From Streptomyces viridiviolaceus (lineage in GTDB: Bacteria > Actinomycetota > Actinomycetes > Streptomycetales > Streptomycetaceae): 64,000 nt of DNA. The notes under the pieces are model-generated. The model was not told the DNA's origin. It searched no databases and saw nothing but the letters and a program-made list of their open reading frames with translations. Both the position numbers and the translations under genes were made by a program. Of this stretch, positions 19,401 through 27,457 are shown one piece after another. The DNA lies in assembly GCF_014650995.1 (NCBI RefSeq), contig NZ_BMWA01000034.1:1-64000 (forward strand), given 5' to 3'. Numbering within the stretch: the stretch's first letter is position 1; every line of letters starts with the position of its first letter.

Positions 19401-20183
19401 ATGACCACGAGCGTCCCCACCACCGCCGAGCAGCCCCTCGCCGAGCAGGAACTCCGCCTCCGGCGCGAACTCGCCGCCGTCTACCGGCTCGTCGCGCACT
19501 TCCGGATGACCGATCTGATCTTCACCCACATCTCGCTGCGCCTTCCCGGCCCGGACCATCACTTCCTCATCAACCCCTACGGGCTGCTCTTCGAGGAGAT
19601 CACCGCATCGAACCTGGTCAAGATCGACCTCGACGGCAACCCGGTCGACCCGACCCCGTACCAGGTCAACCCCGCCGGCTTCGTCATCCACAGCGCCATC
19701 CACGCCGCCCGCCCGGACGCCCACTGCGTGCTGCACACCCACACCAAGGCCGGCTGTGCCGTCGCCGCGCAGCGCGACGGGCTGCTGCCGCTCAACCAGA
19801 TGTCGATGGAGTTCCACAACCGGGTCGGCTACCACGACTACGAGGGCGTGGCGCTCAACCTCGACGAACAGCAGCGGCTGGTCGCCGACATCGGCGACCA
19901 CCCGGCCCTCATCCTGCGCAACCACGGTCTGCTGACGGTCGGCGAGAGCGCCGCGCGCGCCTTCCTGCGCATGTACTACCTGGAGAAGGCCTGCGAGATC
20001 CAGGTGACCGCCCAGTCGGGCGGTGGCCCGCTGATCGTCCCGCCCGCCGACGTCTGCGAGTACACCGCCCAGCAGCTCGCAGGCGAGGCGGAGGCCGACT
20101 TCGAGGACCTCGACGCCTACGACCTCGCCTGGGCGGCGCTGCTCCGCATGCTCGACCGGACCTGCCCCGACTACAAGGACTGA
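19401..20183 (+). CDS. Class II aldolase/adducin-family protein
   Basis: A 260-residue protein with the zinc-binding pattern of L-fuculose-1-phosphate-aldolase-like enzymes: HISLRLPGPDHHF, the pair in CVLHTHTKAG, and LILRNHGLLTVGESA carrying the third His. The family includes aldolases, epimerases and decarboxylases acting on phosphorylated or free hydroxy-keto compounds. It is co-transcribed with the hydroxyacid dehydrogenase. The exact reaction cannot be read from sequence. Confidence 0.88.
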   Translation: MTTSVPTTAEQPLAEQELRLRRELAAVYRLVAHFRMTDLIFTHISLRLPGPDHHFLINPYGLLFEEITASNLVKIDLDGNPVDPTPYQVNPAGFVIHSAIHAARPDAHCVLHTHTKAGCAVAAQRDGLLPLNQMSMEFHNRVGYHDYEGVALNLDEQQRLVADIGDHPALILRNHGLLTVGESAARAFLRMYYLEKACEIQVTAQSGGGPLIVPPADVCEYTAQQLAGEAEADFEDLDAYDLAWAALLRMLDRTCPDYKD

Positions 20184-20202
20184 CGAACCGCCCCGCGCCG
20201 GA

Positions 20203-20233
20203 GCCCGTGCACGTCCCGCACGACTGCACGGGC
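20203..20233. terminator. Hairpin after the aldolase
   Basis: GCCCGTGCA (20203-20211) pairs with TGCACGGGC (20225-20233), 20 bp after the aldolase stop. Confidence 0.6.
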
Positions 20234-20358
20234 CGGGCTCGGTCACTGCTGCGGTACGGCCGGGAACAGGCCGAGCGGGCCGCCGAGTCCGGCGCCGTGT
20301 CGGTGCCCACCTGGACCCCTGCCGCTCCGTCACGGTGCCACGCGTAGCCTCCGGTCAC

Positions 20359-21426
20359 ATGGAACCCATGCCTCGCGTACAGCCCGCGGCCACCGGCCGG
20401 CCCCGCGCCCGCGACCTCGGCCTCGTCATCGGACACTTCGGTACCGGACCGCTCGACGCGATCACCGACGTCCCGGGAGTGCGCGTCGGCCACACGACCG
20501 TCCGGCGGGATCCCGAGGTACGCACCGGAGTGACCGCCATCGTGCCCGAAGCCGTCGGCCCCCGCACACCGCTGCCCGCCGGTGTCTTTGCCGGCAATGG
20601 CTACGGCAAGATCATCGGCACGACCCAGCTCTGCGAACTGGGCGTGCTGGAGACCCCGGTGCTGCTCACCTCCACCCTGTCGGCCTTCCGCGTCGCCGAT
20701 GCCCTGGTCGGCTGGATGCTGGAACGGCCCGGGTGCGAAGAGGTGCAGAGCCTCAACCCGGTGGTGGGCGAGTGCAACGACGGTCTCCTGTCCGACATCC
20801 GCGCACGGCCGGTGCACGAGGAACACGTCCGGGCCGCACTCGACGGGGCGTCCGGCGGCCCGGTGGCCGAAGGCTGCGTCGGCGCCGGGACCGGCACGAC
20901 CGCTCTGGGGTTCAAGGCCGGCATCGGGACCGCGTCCCGAACGCCGGACCTGGGCGGCCGACGCGTCACGGTCGGCGTCCTGGTGCAGGCGAACTTCGGT
21001 GGCACGCTGCGGGTGCTCGGCCGCGCCGTCACCCCCCGGTCGCTGGGCCTGACCGGCGCTCCGGGGCCGGCCGCCGAGACCGGCTCCTGCATGGTCGTCG
21101 TGGCCACGGACGCCCCTCTCGACGCCCGGCAGCTGACCCGTGTGGCGCGGCGTGCCGTGTTCGCCCTCGCCCGCACGGGCGCCGCCTACAGCCACGGGAG
21201 CGGCGACTACGCCGTGGCCTTCGGCACCCGCCCGCCGGCCGGCGTCCCCGTGGCGGATGCCGAGCTGAGTCCGCTGTTCGAAGCCGTCCTCGACGCGGTG
21301 GAGGAGGCAGTGCTCAACTCCCTCCTGGCCGCGACGACGACCACCGGCTTCGGCGGCCGCACCATGCCGGCCCTCCCTGCGGACCGGCTGCTCACCGCTC
21401 TGGGCAGGGACGTCGGTGCGATGTAG
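20359..21426 (+). CDS. P1-family (DmpA-type) N-terminal-nucleophile aminopeptidase
   Basis: About 355 residues of the L-aminopeptidase/D-esterase DmpA family. Visible motifs are ITDVPGVRVGHTTV, GNGYGKIIGT, NPVVGECNDGLLSDI and AAETGSCMVVVATDAPL. The last holds the Ser that becomes the N-terminal nucleophile after self-cleavage. These enzymes remove residues from small peptides or beta-peptides. ATG 20359 is chosen; GTG 20335 and a later ATG are alternatives, and none has a strong ribosome site. It is probably a stand-alone gene after the terminator at 20203-20233. Confidence 0.85.
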   Translation: MEPMPRVQPAATGRPRARDLGLVIGHFGTGPLDAITDVPGVRVGHTTVRRDPEVRTGVTAIVPEAVGPRTPLPAGVFAGNGYGKIIGTTQLCELGVLETPVLLTSTLSAFRVADALVGWMLERPGCEEVQSLNPVVGECNDGLLSDIRARPVHEEHVRAALDGASGGPVAEGCVGAGTGTTALGFKAGIGTASRTPDLGGRRVTVGVLVQANFGGTLRVLGRAVTPRSLGLTGAPGPAAETGSCMVVVATDAPLDARQLTRVARRAVFALARTGAAYSHGSGDYAVAFGTRPPAGVPVADAELSPLFEAVLDAVEEAVLNSLLAATTTTGFGGRTMPALPADRLLTALGRDVGAM

Positions 21427-21487
21427 CTCGTCCGGAGCGAGCTGTTCCCGGTCCTGCCGTGAAGACGATGAGCGTCAGCGTCGCCGG

Positions 21488-21550
21488 CGCGGTGGACAGG
21501 TCGCGGGTCCACACCGCCGCCGCGAGGCCGTAGTCGGTGCGGTTGGCGAT
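21488..21550 (-). pseudogene. Aldehyde dehydrogenase fragment
   Basis: The minus strand here reads IANRTDYGLAAAVWTRDLST, a near-consensus stretch of the C-terminal half of NAD-dependent aldehyde dehydrogenases. Only about 21 codons survive. No start, cysteine motif or downstream part is found. Confidence 0.6.
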
Positions 21551-21734
21551 CGACGCCCCCTGGTACGACAACTACATCGTGCTCCTCTCCGGCGTCGTCG
21601 TGGTCGCCCTGGGCCTGCTGTACATGGCGGTCCACCCGGCGTACGGGCGCAGCGACGCCCCGTACGACGACGCGATCCCGGCGTCGCCGCCGGACGTGCC
21701 CGAGCGGAGGGCCGGCGAACCCTCGGGGGTGTGA
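21537..21734 (+). pseudogene. C-terminal fragment of an APC-type amino-acid permease
   Basis: A 65-codon frame reads DAPWYDNYIVLLSGVVVVAL and then SDAPYDDAIP, resembling the last transmembrane helix and tail of an APC permease. The other eleven helices are missing. It abuts and overlaps the oppositely directed aldehyde dehydrogenase scrap, so this 300-bp stretch is a rearrangement scar. Confidence 0.55.
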
Positions 21735-22023
21735 GGGGCGTCCGCACCGCGGTCCTTCTCCATGATGACGGGCGTGAACCGAGAACCGCCGGCGCAGACG
21801 ACAGGCCGGGCGCCGGCGGCGCGTTCCGGCGCGGATCGCGAGTGGGTGGGCCACCGCCGGAGCAGAATGCAGGGGTGCGTGAGTCGGAGTCAGGGAGGCG
21901 GTGGCCGCGCGGTGTTCCTCCCGCTGTGGGCCTTTCCATGACGGTCACCCCGATGCCGTCCACCCGGTCGCGCCGCTGTTCCCGTTCGGTGCAGGTCTCG
22001 CTTCCACCTGATCTGGAGAAGGC

Positions 22024-22902
22024 ATGATGCCCAGTTTCCGACGTCCCCTCAGCGGCGGCCATGCGGCCGCCGTCCTCGCCGCAGCAGTGCTCGCCACGGC
22101 CGTACCGGCGCAAGCCGCGGACACCGGCGTCCCCGGCGAACAGGCCCCGCCGGTGCCGCTGCGGGTGGCGACCTACAACATCCACGCCGGGGCCGGCCAG
22201 GACGGGATCTTCGACCTCGACCGCACAGCCGAGGCCGTACGCGGTCTGCGTGCCGACGTGATCGGCCTCCAGGAGGTCGATGTCCACTGGGGTGCCCGCA
22301 GCGCTTTCGTGGACGAAGCCCGGGCGCTGGCCGAGGAGTTGGACATGCGGGTGTTCTTCGCCCCCATCTACGACCTGGACCCGGCCGCCGAGGGCGGTGA
22401 ACGCCGGCAGTACGGCGTCGCGGTGCTGAGCCGCTACCCGGTGCTGGAGGCCGAGAACCACGAGATCACCAGGCTCTCCACCCAGACATCCGATCCGGTA
22501 CCGGCGCCGGCGCCCGGCTTCGCCGAGGTGGTGGTCAACGTCAAGGGCTCACACGTGCACGTCTATGCCACGCACCTCGACTACCGGGCCGATCCGTCGG
22601 TTCGCGAGGCCCAGGTGGCGGACATGCTCGATGTGCTGGCCGCCGACCGGGGACCGAAGATCCTGGTCGGCGACTTCAACGCCGAGGCGACGGCCCCCGA
22701 GCTGGCGCCGCTGTGGCAGCAACTGCGGGACGCCGCCCCTGACGGCGGTGGCACGTACCCGGCGATCGACCCCGTCAAGCGCATCGACTTCGTGACCGTC
22801 TCGCCCGATGTCACCGTGGCCGGTGCCCGAACGGTGGCGACGGACGCGTCGGACCACCGTCCCGTGGTCACGGACGTGATGCTCCACAGACGCGGCCGCT
22901 GA
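22024..22902 (+). CDS. Secreted endonuclease/exonuclease/phosphatase-family hydrolase
   Basis: A 292-residue protein with a signal peptide (AAAVLAAAVLATAVPAQAAD, cleavage about residue 32). The EEP fold shows RVATYNIHAG, VIGLQEVDVHW, HVYATHLDYR, LVGDFNAE and the C-terminal SDHRPVV. The catalytic Asn, Glu, Asp and His are all present. It probably hydrolyses phosphodiesters or phosphomonoesters outside the cell. The start is ATG 22024 (or 22027) behind GGAGAAGGC. Confidence 0.88.
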   Translation: MMPSFRRPLSGGHAAAVLAAAVLATAVPAQAADTGVPGEQAPPVPLRVATYNIHAGAGQDGIFDLDRTAEAVRGLRADVIGLQEVDVHWGARSAFVDEARALAEELDMRVFFAPIYDLDPAAEGGERRQYGVAVLSRYPVLEAENHEITRLSTQTSDPVPAPAPGFAEVVVNVKGSHVHVYATHLDYRADPSVREAQVADMLDVLAADRGPKILVGDFNAEATAPELAPLWQQLRDAAPDGGGTYPAIDPVKRIDFVTVSPDVTVAGARTVATDASDHRPVVTDVMLHRRGR

Positions 22903-22910
22903 ATCGCTCG

Positions 22911-22949
22911 CCGCCGGGGACGGCACCCCGCAGGAGCCGTCCCCGGCGG
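22911..22949. terminator. Bidirectional terminator hairpin
   Basis: CCGCCGGGGACGGC (22911-22924) and GCCGTCCCCGGCGG (22936-22949) form a 14-bp stem between convergent genes. Confidence 0.75.
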
Positions 22950-23007
22950 TGGGCACCCGCCTCGGAGCTCGCCGCGCCCCGACGGGCGTCCCTCGCGAGG
23001 CGGTGCG

Positions 23008-23340
23008 TCACTCCTGTTCGGAGACGCTCATCTCGCCGAGCAGCGACCAGTCGTCCTGGGGTACCGTCGCGTTGACGATCCGGGGTGTCTCGGCCAGGTG
23101 GGGCGGCAGGGTCCGCTGCGCCGCCTTGAAGTGCTCGGACTGCACGTGCGCCGCCCCCGCCTCGTCGTCGCGGAAGGCCTCGACCAGCACGTACTCCGAG
23201 GTGTCCTCGACGCTGCGCGACCAGTCGAACCACAGGCAGCCCGGTTCCGCGCGCGTGGCCGCGGTGAAGTCGGCGGCGATCTCCGGCCACCGGTCGGCGT
23301 ACTCGGGACGGATACGGAACTTGGCGGTGATGAAGATCAT
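23008..23340 (-). CDS. Antibiotic biosynthesis monooxygenase (ABM)-domain protein
   Basis: A 110-residue single ABM ferredoxin-like domain: MIFITAKFRIRPEYADRWPE, then CLWFDWSRSVEDTSEYVLVE and HVQSEHFKAAQ. Such dimeric proteins are cofactor-free monooxygenases or quinone-handling proteins; many have no known substrate. It is monocistronic, separated from the APC permease by a 330-bp divergent gap. Confidence 0.85.
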   Translation of the reverse strand: MIFITAKFRIRPEYADRWPEIAADFTAATRAEPGCLWFDWSRSVEDTSEYVLVEAFRDDEAGAAHVQSEHFKAAQRTLPPHLAETPRIVNATVPQDDWSLLGEMSVSEQE

Positions 23341-23672
23341 CGGTCTCCCTCATGGTTCTCTGCGCGCAGTCGGGCCGTCTGCTGTGCCGCCCGGCGGGCG
23401 GACGGTGCCACAAAGCGGATCGCACCGCCGGCCGGGAAGCACTCCGGCGGGGTGAAATCCGGCGGAACACGGTCGTGGACGTGACACATATCGGACACAG
23501 CCGACGGTGGTGATCGTAGCCGACGGGCGCAGGCGCCGACGTCGCGGGCGCGCAGGTCCTCGCCGCCCAACTCGAGGCGCCGTCAGGGACGACAACTCGT
23601 CTGCCACGCCGGGCCATTGTTCGACCACTTGTCGATTGTGGCGTGGGTCACCCCGGACGAAGCTCTCTCGCC
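23341..23672. other. Divergent intergenic region, no gene seen
   Basis: No frame here looks coding. It holds a Crp-like GTGGCGTGGGTCAC at 23638-23651, directly before the permease start, and a weak palindrome TCGAC-N5-GTCGA at about 23620-23635. Confidence 0.5.
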
Positions 23673-25193
23673 ATGGCAGAGAACCGCACCCCTGAGGTGC
23701 AGCGGCTCAAAGCGAACTCGGTCGGTCTCGTCGGCGTCGTCTTCATGGCGGTCGCGACAGCCGCACCCATCACGGCGATGACCGGGAACCTTCCCATCGC
23801 CGTCGGCTTCGGCAACGGCACCGGCGCGCCCGCCGGCTATCTCTTCGCGACGCTCGTCCTCACCGTCTTCTCCGTCGGCTACGTGGCCATGGCGAAACGG
23901 ATCACCGCGGCCGGGGCCTTCTACGGCTACATCTCCCACGGTCTGGGCCGGATCGCCGGCATGGCCTCGGGGATGCTCGCCGTACTCGCGTACATCGTCT
24001 TCGAGGCGTCGATCGTCGGCGTGTTCGCCTACTTCGCGCGGACGACCGTCGCCGACCAGCTCGGGGTGGATCTGCCGTGGATCGTGTACGCGGCGGCGAT
24101 GCTCGCCGTGACCGCCGTCCTCGCCCACTTCGACATCAACCTGACCGCCAAGGCGCTCGGCGTCATGCTCGTCGCCGAGATCGCGGTCCTGTTCGCCGTG
24201 GCCACCGCCGTACTCCTCTCCGGCGGCGGCCCCGACGGCATCCCGCTGGAACCGGTCGACCCGAGGAACGCCTTCACCGGCGCCTCGGCCGGCCTCGGTC
24301 TCTTCTTCGCCTTCTGGTCGTGGGTCGGTTTCGAGTCGACCGCCATGTACGGCGAGGAGTCCCGCGACCCCAAGCGCGTCATCCCCCGCGCCACGCTGGT
24401 GTCCGTCATCGGCGTCGGCCTCTTCTACATCTACGTCTCCTGGATGACCATCGCCGGAAACGGCCTGCGCGGAGTCGTCGAGGTCTCCTCCTCCGCCGCC
24501 CCGCTCGACCTCTTCTTCGACCCCACCACCGCCTTCATCGGCGCCTGGGCCGTCGACGCCTTCCAATGGCTGCTGCTCACCGGCTCGTTCGCCTGCGGCA
24601 TGGCCTTCCACCAGTGCGCCTCGCGGTACCTGTACGCGATCGGACGCGAAGGATTCCTGCATCCGGCCCTCGGCCGTACGCACCGCTCGCACGGCTCCCC
24701 GTACATCGCCTCCTACGTCCAGAGCGCCATCGCCGTCGCGCTGGTCTGCGCCTTCTGGCTCACCGGCCAGGACCCGTACATCCACCTCTACACACTGCTC
24801 GCGATCCTCGGCACGATGGCGATCCTGATCGTCCAGACACTGTGCTCGTTCGCCGTGATCGGCTACTTCCGGCGGCACCACCCCGAAGACCGGCACTGGT
24901 TCCGGACCTTCACCGCACCGCTGCTCGGCGGTGTCGGCATGACCGCCGTCGTGGTGCTGCTGGTGCTCAACATGGAGACCGCGGCCGGACTCGCCGCCGA
25001 CTCGGTCTTCTTCGCGGCGATCCCGTGGATCGTCGGCGCCGTCTTCTTCGGCGGAATCGGCCTCGGTCTCTACCTCAGGGCCAGGCGGCCCGAACGGTAC
25101 GAGATCATCGGCCGGATCGTCCTGGAGGACGCGACCGAGCGCACCGAGGACGGGCGTCCCGCGCCGGATCCCACCGCCGTCACCCGGGACTGA
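23673..25193 (+). CDS. APC-superfamily amino-acid permease
   Basis: A 506-residue carrier with 12 predicted helices. It shows the APC consensus in helix 1 (VGLVGVVFMAVATAAPITAM), GAFYGYISHGLG in helix 3, and FWSWVGFESTAMYGEESRDP, which is typical of the family. ATG at 23673 gives the conserved MAENRTPEVQRLKANSVGL start. The acidic C-terminal tail (ATERTEDGRPAPD) is not conserved. A Crp-like site ends 21 bp before the start. The substrate is not determinable. Confidence 0.88.
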   Translation: MAENRTPEVQRLKANSVGLVGVVFMAVATAAPITAMTGNLPIAVGFGNGTGAPAGYLFATLVLTVFSVGYVAMAKRITAAGAFYGYISHGLGRIAGMASGMLAVLAYIVFEASIVGVFAYFARTTVADQLGVDLPWIVYAAAMLAVTAVLAHFDINLTAKALGVMLVAEIAVLFAVATAVLLSGGGPDGIPLEPVDPRNAFTGASAGLGLFFAFWSWVGFESTAMYGEESRDPKRVIPRATLVSVIGVGLFYIYVSWMTIAGNGLRGVVEVSSSAAPLDLFFDPTTAFIGAWAVDAFQWLLLTGSFACGMAFHQCASRYLYAIGREGFLHPALGRTHRSHGSPYIASYVQSAIAVALVCAFWLTGQDPYIHLYTLLAILGTMAILIVQTLCSFAVIGYFRRHHPEDRHWFRTFTAPLLGGVGMTAVVVLLVLNMETAAGLAADSVFFAAIPWIVGAVFFGGIGLGLYLRARRPERYEIIGRIVLEDATERTEDGRPAPDPTAVTRD

Positions 25194-25229
25194 CCTGCTT
25201 CCGACCGGGCCGCCGGGTCGGCGGCCGCG

Positions 25230-26192
25230 TCACCGGTCCGGCGAGCCGAGTGGGGTGCGTGAGCGGAAGGTGCGGCGGTAGGTGTCCGGCGGCACACCGA
25301 CCGTCCGGTGGAAGTGACGGCGAAGCGTCGTGGCGGTTCCCATGCCGGTCGCCTCCGCGATGCTGTCGACCGTGTCGTCGGTGGTCTCCAGCAACTCCTG
25401 CGCGTGGCGGATCCGTTGGGTGAGCAGCCACTGCAAGGGGGTGGTGCCGGTCACGGACCTGAAGTGGCGGCCCAGGTTGCGCGCGCTCATCCGCGCCCGC
25501 CGCGCCATGTCCTCCACGGTGAGCGGCTGGTCGAGCCGCTGGATCACCCACGGGAAGAGTTCGGCGAGCGGGTGGTTGTGCGGGGCGGGGACGGGGGTGG
25601 TGACGAACTGGGCCTGGCCGCCGTCCCGGTGCGGCGGCACGACCAGACGGCGGGCGAGTGCGTTGGTGATCGACGAGCCGTGGTCGAGACGGACGAGATG
25701 CAGGCACAGGTCCATGGCGGCGGCCTTGCCGGCGGAGGTGAGCACGCTGCCGTTGTCCACGTAGAGGACGTCCGGGTCCACCTGCACCCGGGGGTGACGC
25801 TCGGCCAGTTCCCGGGTGTGCGCCCAGTGGGTGGTCGCGCGCTTGCCTTCCAGCAGGCCTGCGGCGGCCAGCACGAAGGCGCCCGTGCAGAGGGAGGCCA
25901 CGCGTGCGCCCGCCTCGTGGGCCGCGCGCACCGCGTCGACGAGCTCGGCCGGCGGGTCCTGGTCGATGTCGGCCCAGCCCGGGACGATCACGGTGTCGGC
26001 GCGCTGCAGGCCGTCGAGTCCGTGGTCGGGCTCCAGCCGGAAGAGGCCGGCCCGGACGGTGCTCGGTCCGCAGACCGAGAGGCGGTACCAGGAATCCGCC
26101 ACGCCGGTCATGTCGGCTCCGAAGACCTCGCACGCCAGGGCGAGTTCGAAGTGCAGCATGCCGTCGGTGACGGCCAGGGCGACAGTGGTCAT
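25230..26192 (-). CDS. GlxA-type AraC-family transcriptional regulator
   Basis: About 320 residues. The N-terminal DJ-1/PfpI-like domain (residues 1-170) has VIVPGWADIDQ and ASLCTGAFVLAAAGLLEGKRATTHW. The C-terminal AraC helix-turn-helix pair is at about 220-315 (TVEDMARRARMSARNLGRHF). ATG 26192 is preferred because a 9-bp-arm inverted repeat spans 26192-26226. ATG 26213 would lie within that repeat. It is divergent from the dehydrogenase at 26303, its probable target. Confidence 0.88.
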   Translation of the reverse strand: MTTVALAVTDGMLHFELALACEVFGADMTGVADSWYRLSVCGPSTVRAGLFRLEPDHGLDGLQRADTVIVPGWADIDQDPPAELVDAVRAAHEAGARVASLCTGAFVLAAAGLLEGKRATTHWAHTRELAERHPRVQVDPDVLYVDNGSVLTSAGKAAAMDLCLHLVRLDHGSSITNALARRLVVPPHRDGGQAQFVTTPVPAPHNHPLAELFPWVIQRLDQPLTVEDMARRARMSARNLGRHFRSVTGTTPLQWLLTQRIRHAQELLETTDDTVDSIAEATGMGTATTLRRHFHRTVGVPPDTYRRTFRSRTPLGSPDR

Positions 26193-26226
26193 GTCCGGAA
26201 TTGTATGGGGCATGGCGTTCCGGACA
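26192..26226. promoter_or_regulatory. Inverted repeat at the start of the GlxA-type regulator
   Basis: TGTCCGGAA (26192-26200) and TTCCGGACA (26218-26226) are perfect 9-bp arms with centres 26 bp apart. They overlap the regulator start and lie upstream of the divergent gene, as expected for an autoregulatory operator. Confidence 0.55.
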
Positions 26227-26302
26227 GTCGCGGTGCTGTGCCGGCCTCGGCCAGGATGTCCGTGACGGATCGCAGCGGATCATTCGAGTGCAGGGAGAAA
26301 CC

Positions 26303-27349
26303 ATGGAATCGGGCCAGACCGTGGTGGTGTTCGGCGCGTACGGGCACACCGGGCGGTTCGTGGTGGCGGAGCTGAGGGAGCGTGGGTTCCTCCCGGCCCT
26401 CTCTGGTCGCGACGCCGACAAGCTGAAGGCGCTGGCGTACGAGACCGGGTTGGAGGCCCGCCCGGCCTCGGTCGACGACCCGGACTCGCTCGACCGCGCG
26501 CTGGCAGGCGCGGCGGCCGTGATCAACTGCGCCGGGCCCTTCGCCGCGACGGCCGCACCCCTCGTCGAGGCGGCCCTGCGGGCCGGGATCCCGTATCTGG
26601 ACGTGGCAGCCGAGATCGAGGCCAACGTCGACACCTTCGCGCGCTTCGCCGACCGGGCACGCGACGCGGGAGCGGTGATCGTCCCGGCGATGGCCTTCTT
26701 CGGCGGCTTCGGGGACCTGCTGGCCACCGCGGCGATGGGCGACTGGACGGCGGCCGACGAGGCGCACATCGCGTACGCACTGAGCAACTGGCACCCCACC
26801 GCCGGGACGCGCACGTCCGGCGTGGTCTCCCGGGAGCGGCGGGGCGGCCGGCGCATCCGCTACACCAACGGTCGGCTGGAGCACCGTGACGACGCCCCGC
26901 CGACCCTCAACTGGCACTTCCCCGAACCGATGGGCCCGCGGCCCGTCATCGGGGAGTTCACGATGGCCGACGTCGTGACCGTGCCCAGCCACCTGTCCAT
27001 TCCCGAAGTGCGTACCTACATGACGCTCGAGGCGGCCCGGGACGTCGTGGCCCCCGACACGCCGACGCCGGCCGCGGTCGACGAGCGCGGGCGGTCCGCG
27101 CAGACCTTCCTCGTCGACGTCGTCGTGCGCTCGGGCGGCGCCGAACGGCGGGCCGTGGCCCGTGGTCAGGACATCTACGCCGTCACGGCGCCACTCGTGG
27201 TGGAAGCGGTCGACCGCATCCTCACGGGACGGACCAAGGCGGTCGGTGTCGTCTCCGCGGGAGAGATCTTCGACGCGTCCGACTTCCTCCGTGCGCTGTC
27301 CCCGCACATCACCGTGGAGCTGCGTTCCCAGCCGGCCGGCCGTCCATAG
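26303..27349 (+). CDS. Saccharopine dehydrogenase-like NAD(P)-binding protein
   Basis: A 348-residue protein. The Rossmann start reads VVVFGAYGHTGRFVVAELRE, with the loop ALAGAAAVINCAGPF typical of trans-acting enoyl-reductase/saccharopine-reductase-like proteins (NmrA/Sacchrp_dh_NADP). ATG 26303 follows AGGGAGAAACC. It is divergently paired with the GlxA-type regulator across the palindrome. The substrate is unknown. Confidence 0.8.
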   Translation: MESGQTVVVFGAYGHTGRFVVAELRERGFLPALSGRDADKLKALAYETGLEARPASVDDPDSLDRALAGAAAVINCAGPFAATAAPLVEAALRAGIPYLDVAAEIEANVDTFARFADRARDAGAVIVPAMAFFGGFGDLLATAAMGDWTAADEAHIAYALSNWHPTAGTRTSGVVSRERRGGRRIRYTNGRLEHRDDAPPTLNWHFPEPMGPRPVIGEFTMADVVTVPSHLSIPEVRTYMTLEAARDVVAPDTPTPAAVDERGRSAQTFLVDVVVRSGGAERRAVARGQDIYAVTAPLVVEAVDRILTGRTKAVGVVSAGEIFDASDFLRALSPHITVELRSQPAGRP

Positions 27350-27397
27350 GTGCGGCATTCACGCGATCCGGTCCGTCGGGCTTCCGCCGCGATGCGC

Positions 27398-27437
27398 GCC
27401 GGGCCGCAGGCGCTGTGCGCGGCTCCTGCGGCCCGGC
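27398..27437. terminator. Bidirectional terminator hairpin
   Basis: GCCGGGCCGCAGG (27398-27410) pairs with CCTGCGGCCCGGC (27425-27437) between convergent genes. Confidence 0.75.
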
Positions 27438-27457
27438 CGGTCGCGTGGGTTCCCGTC

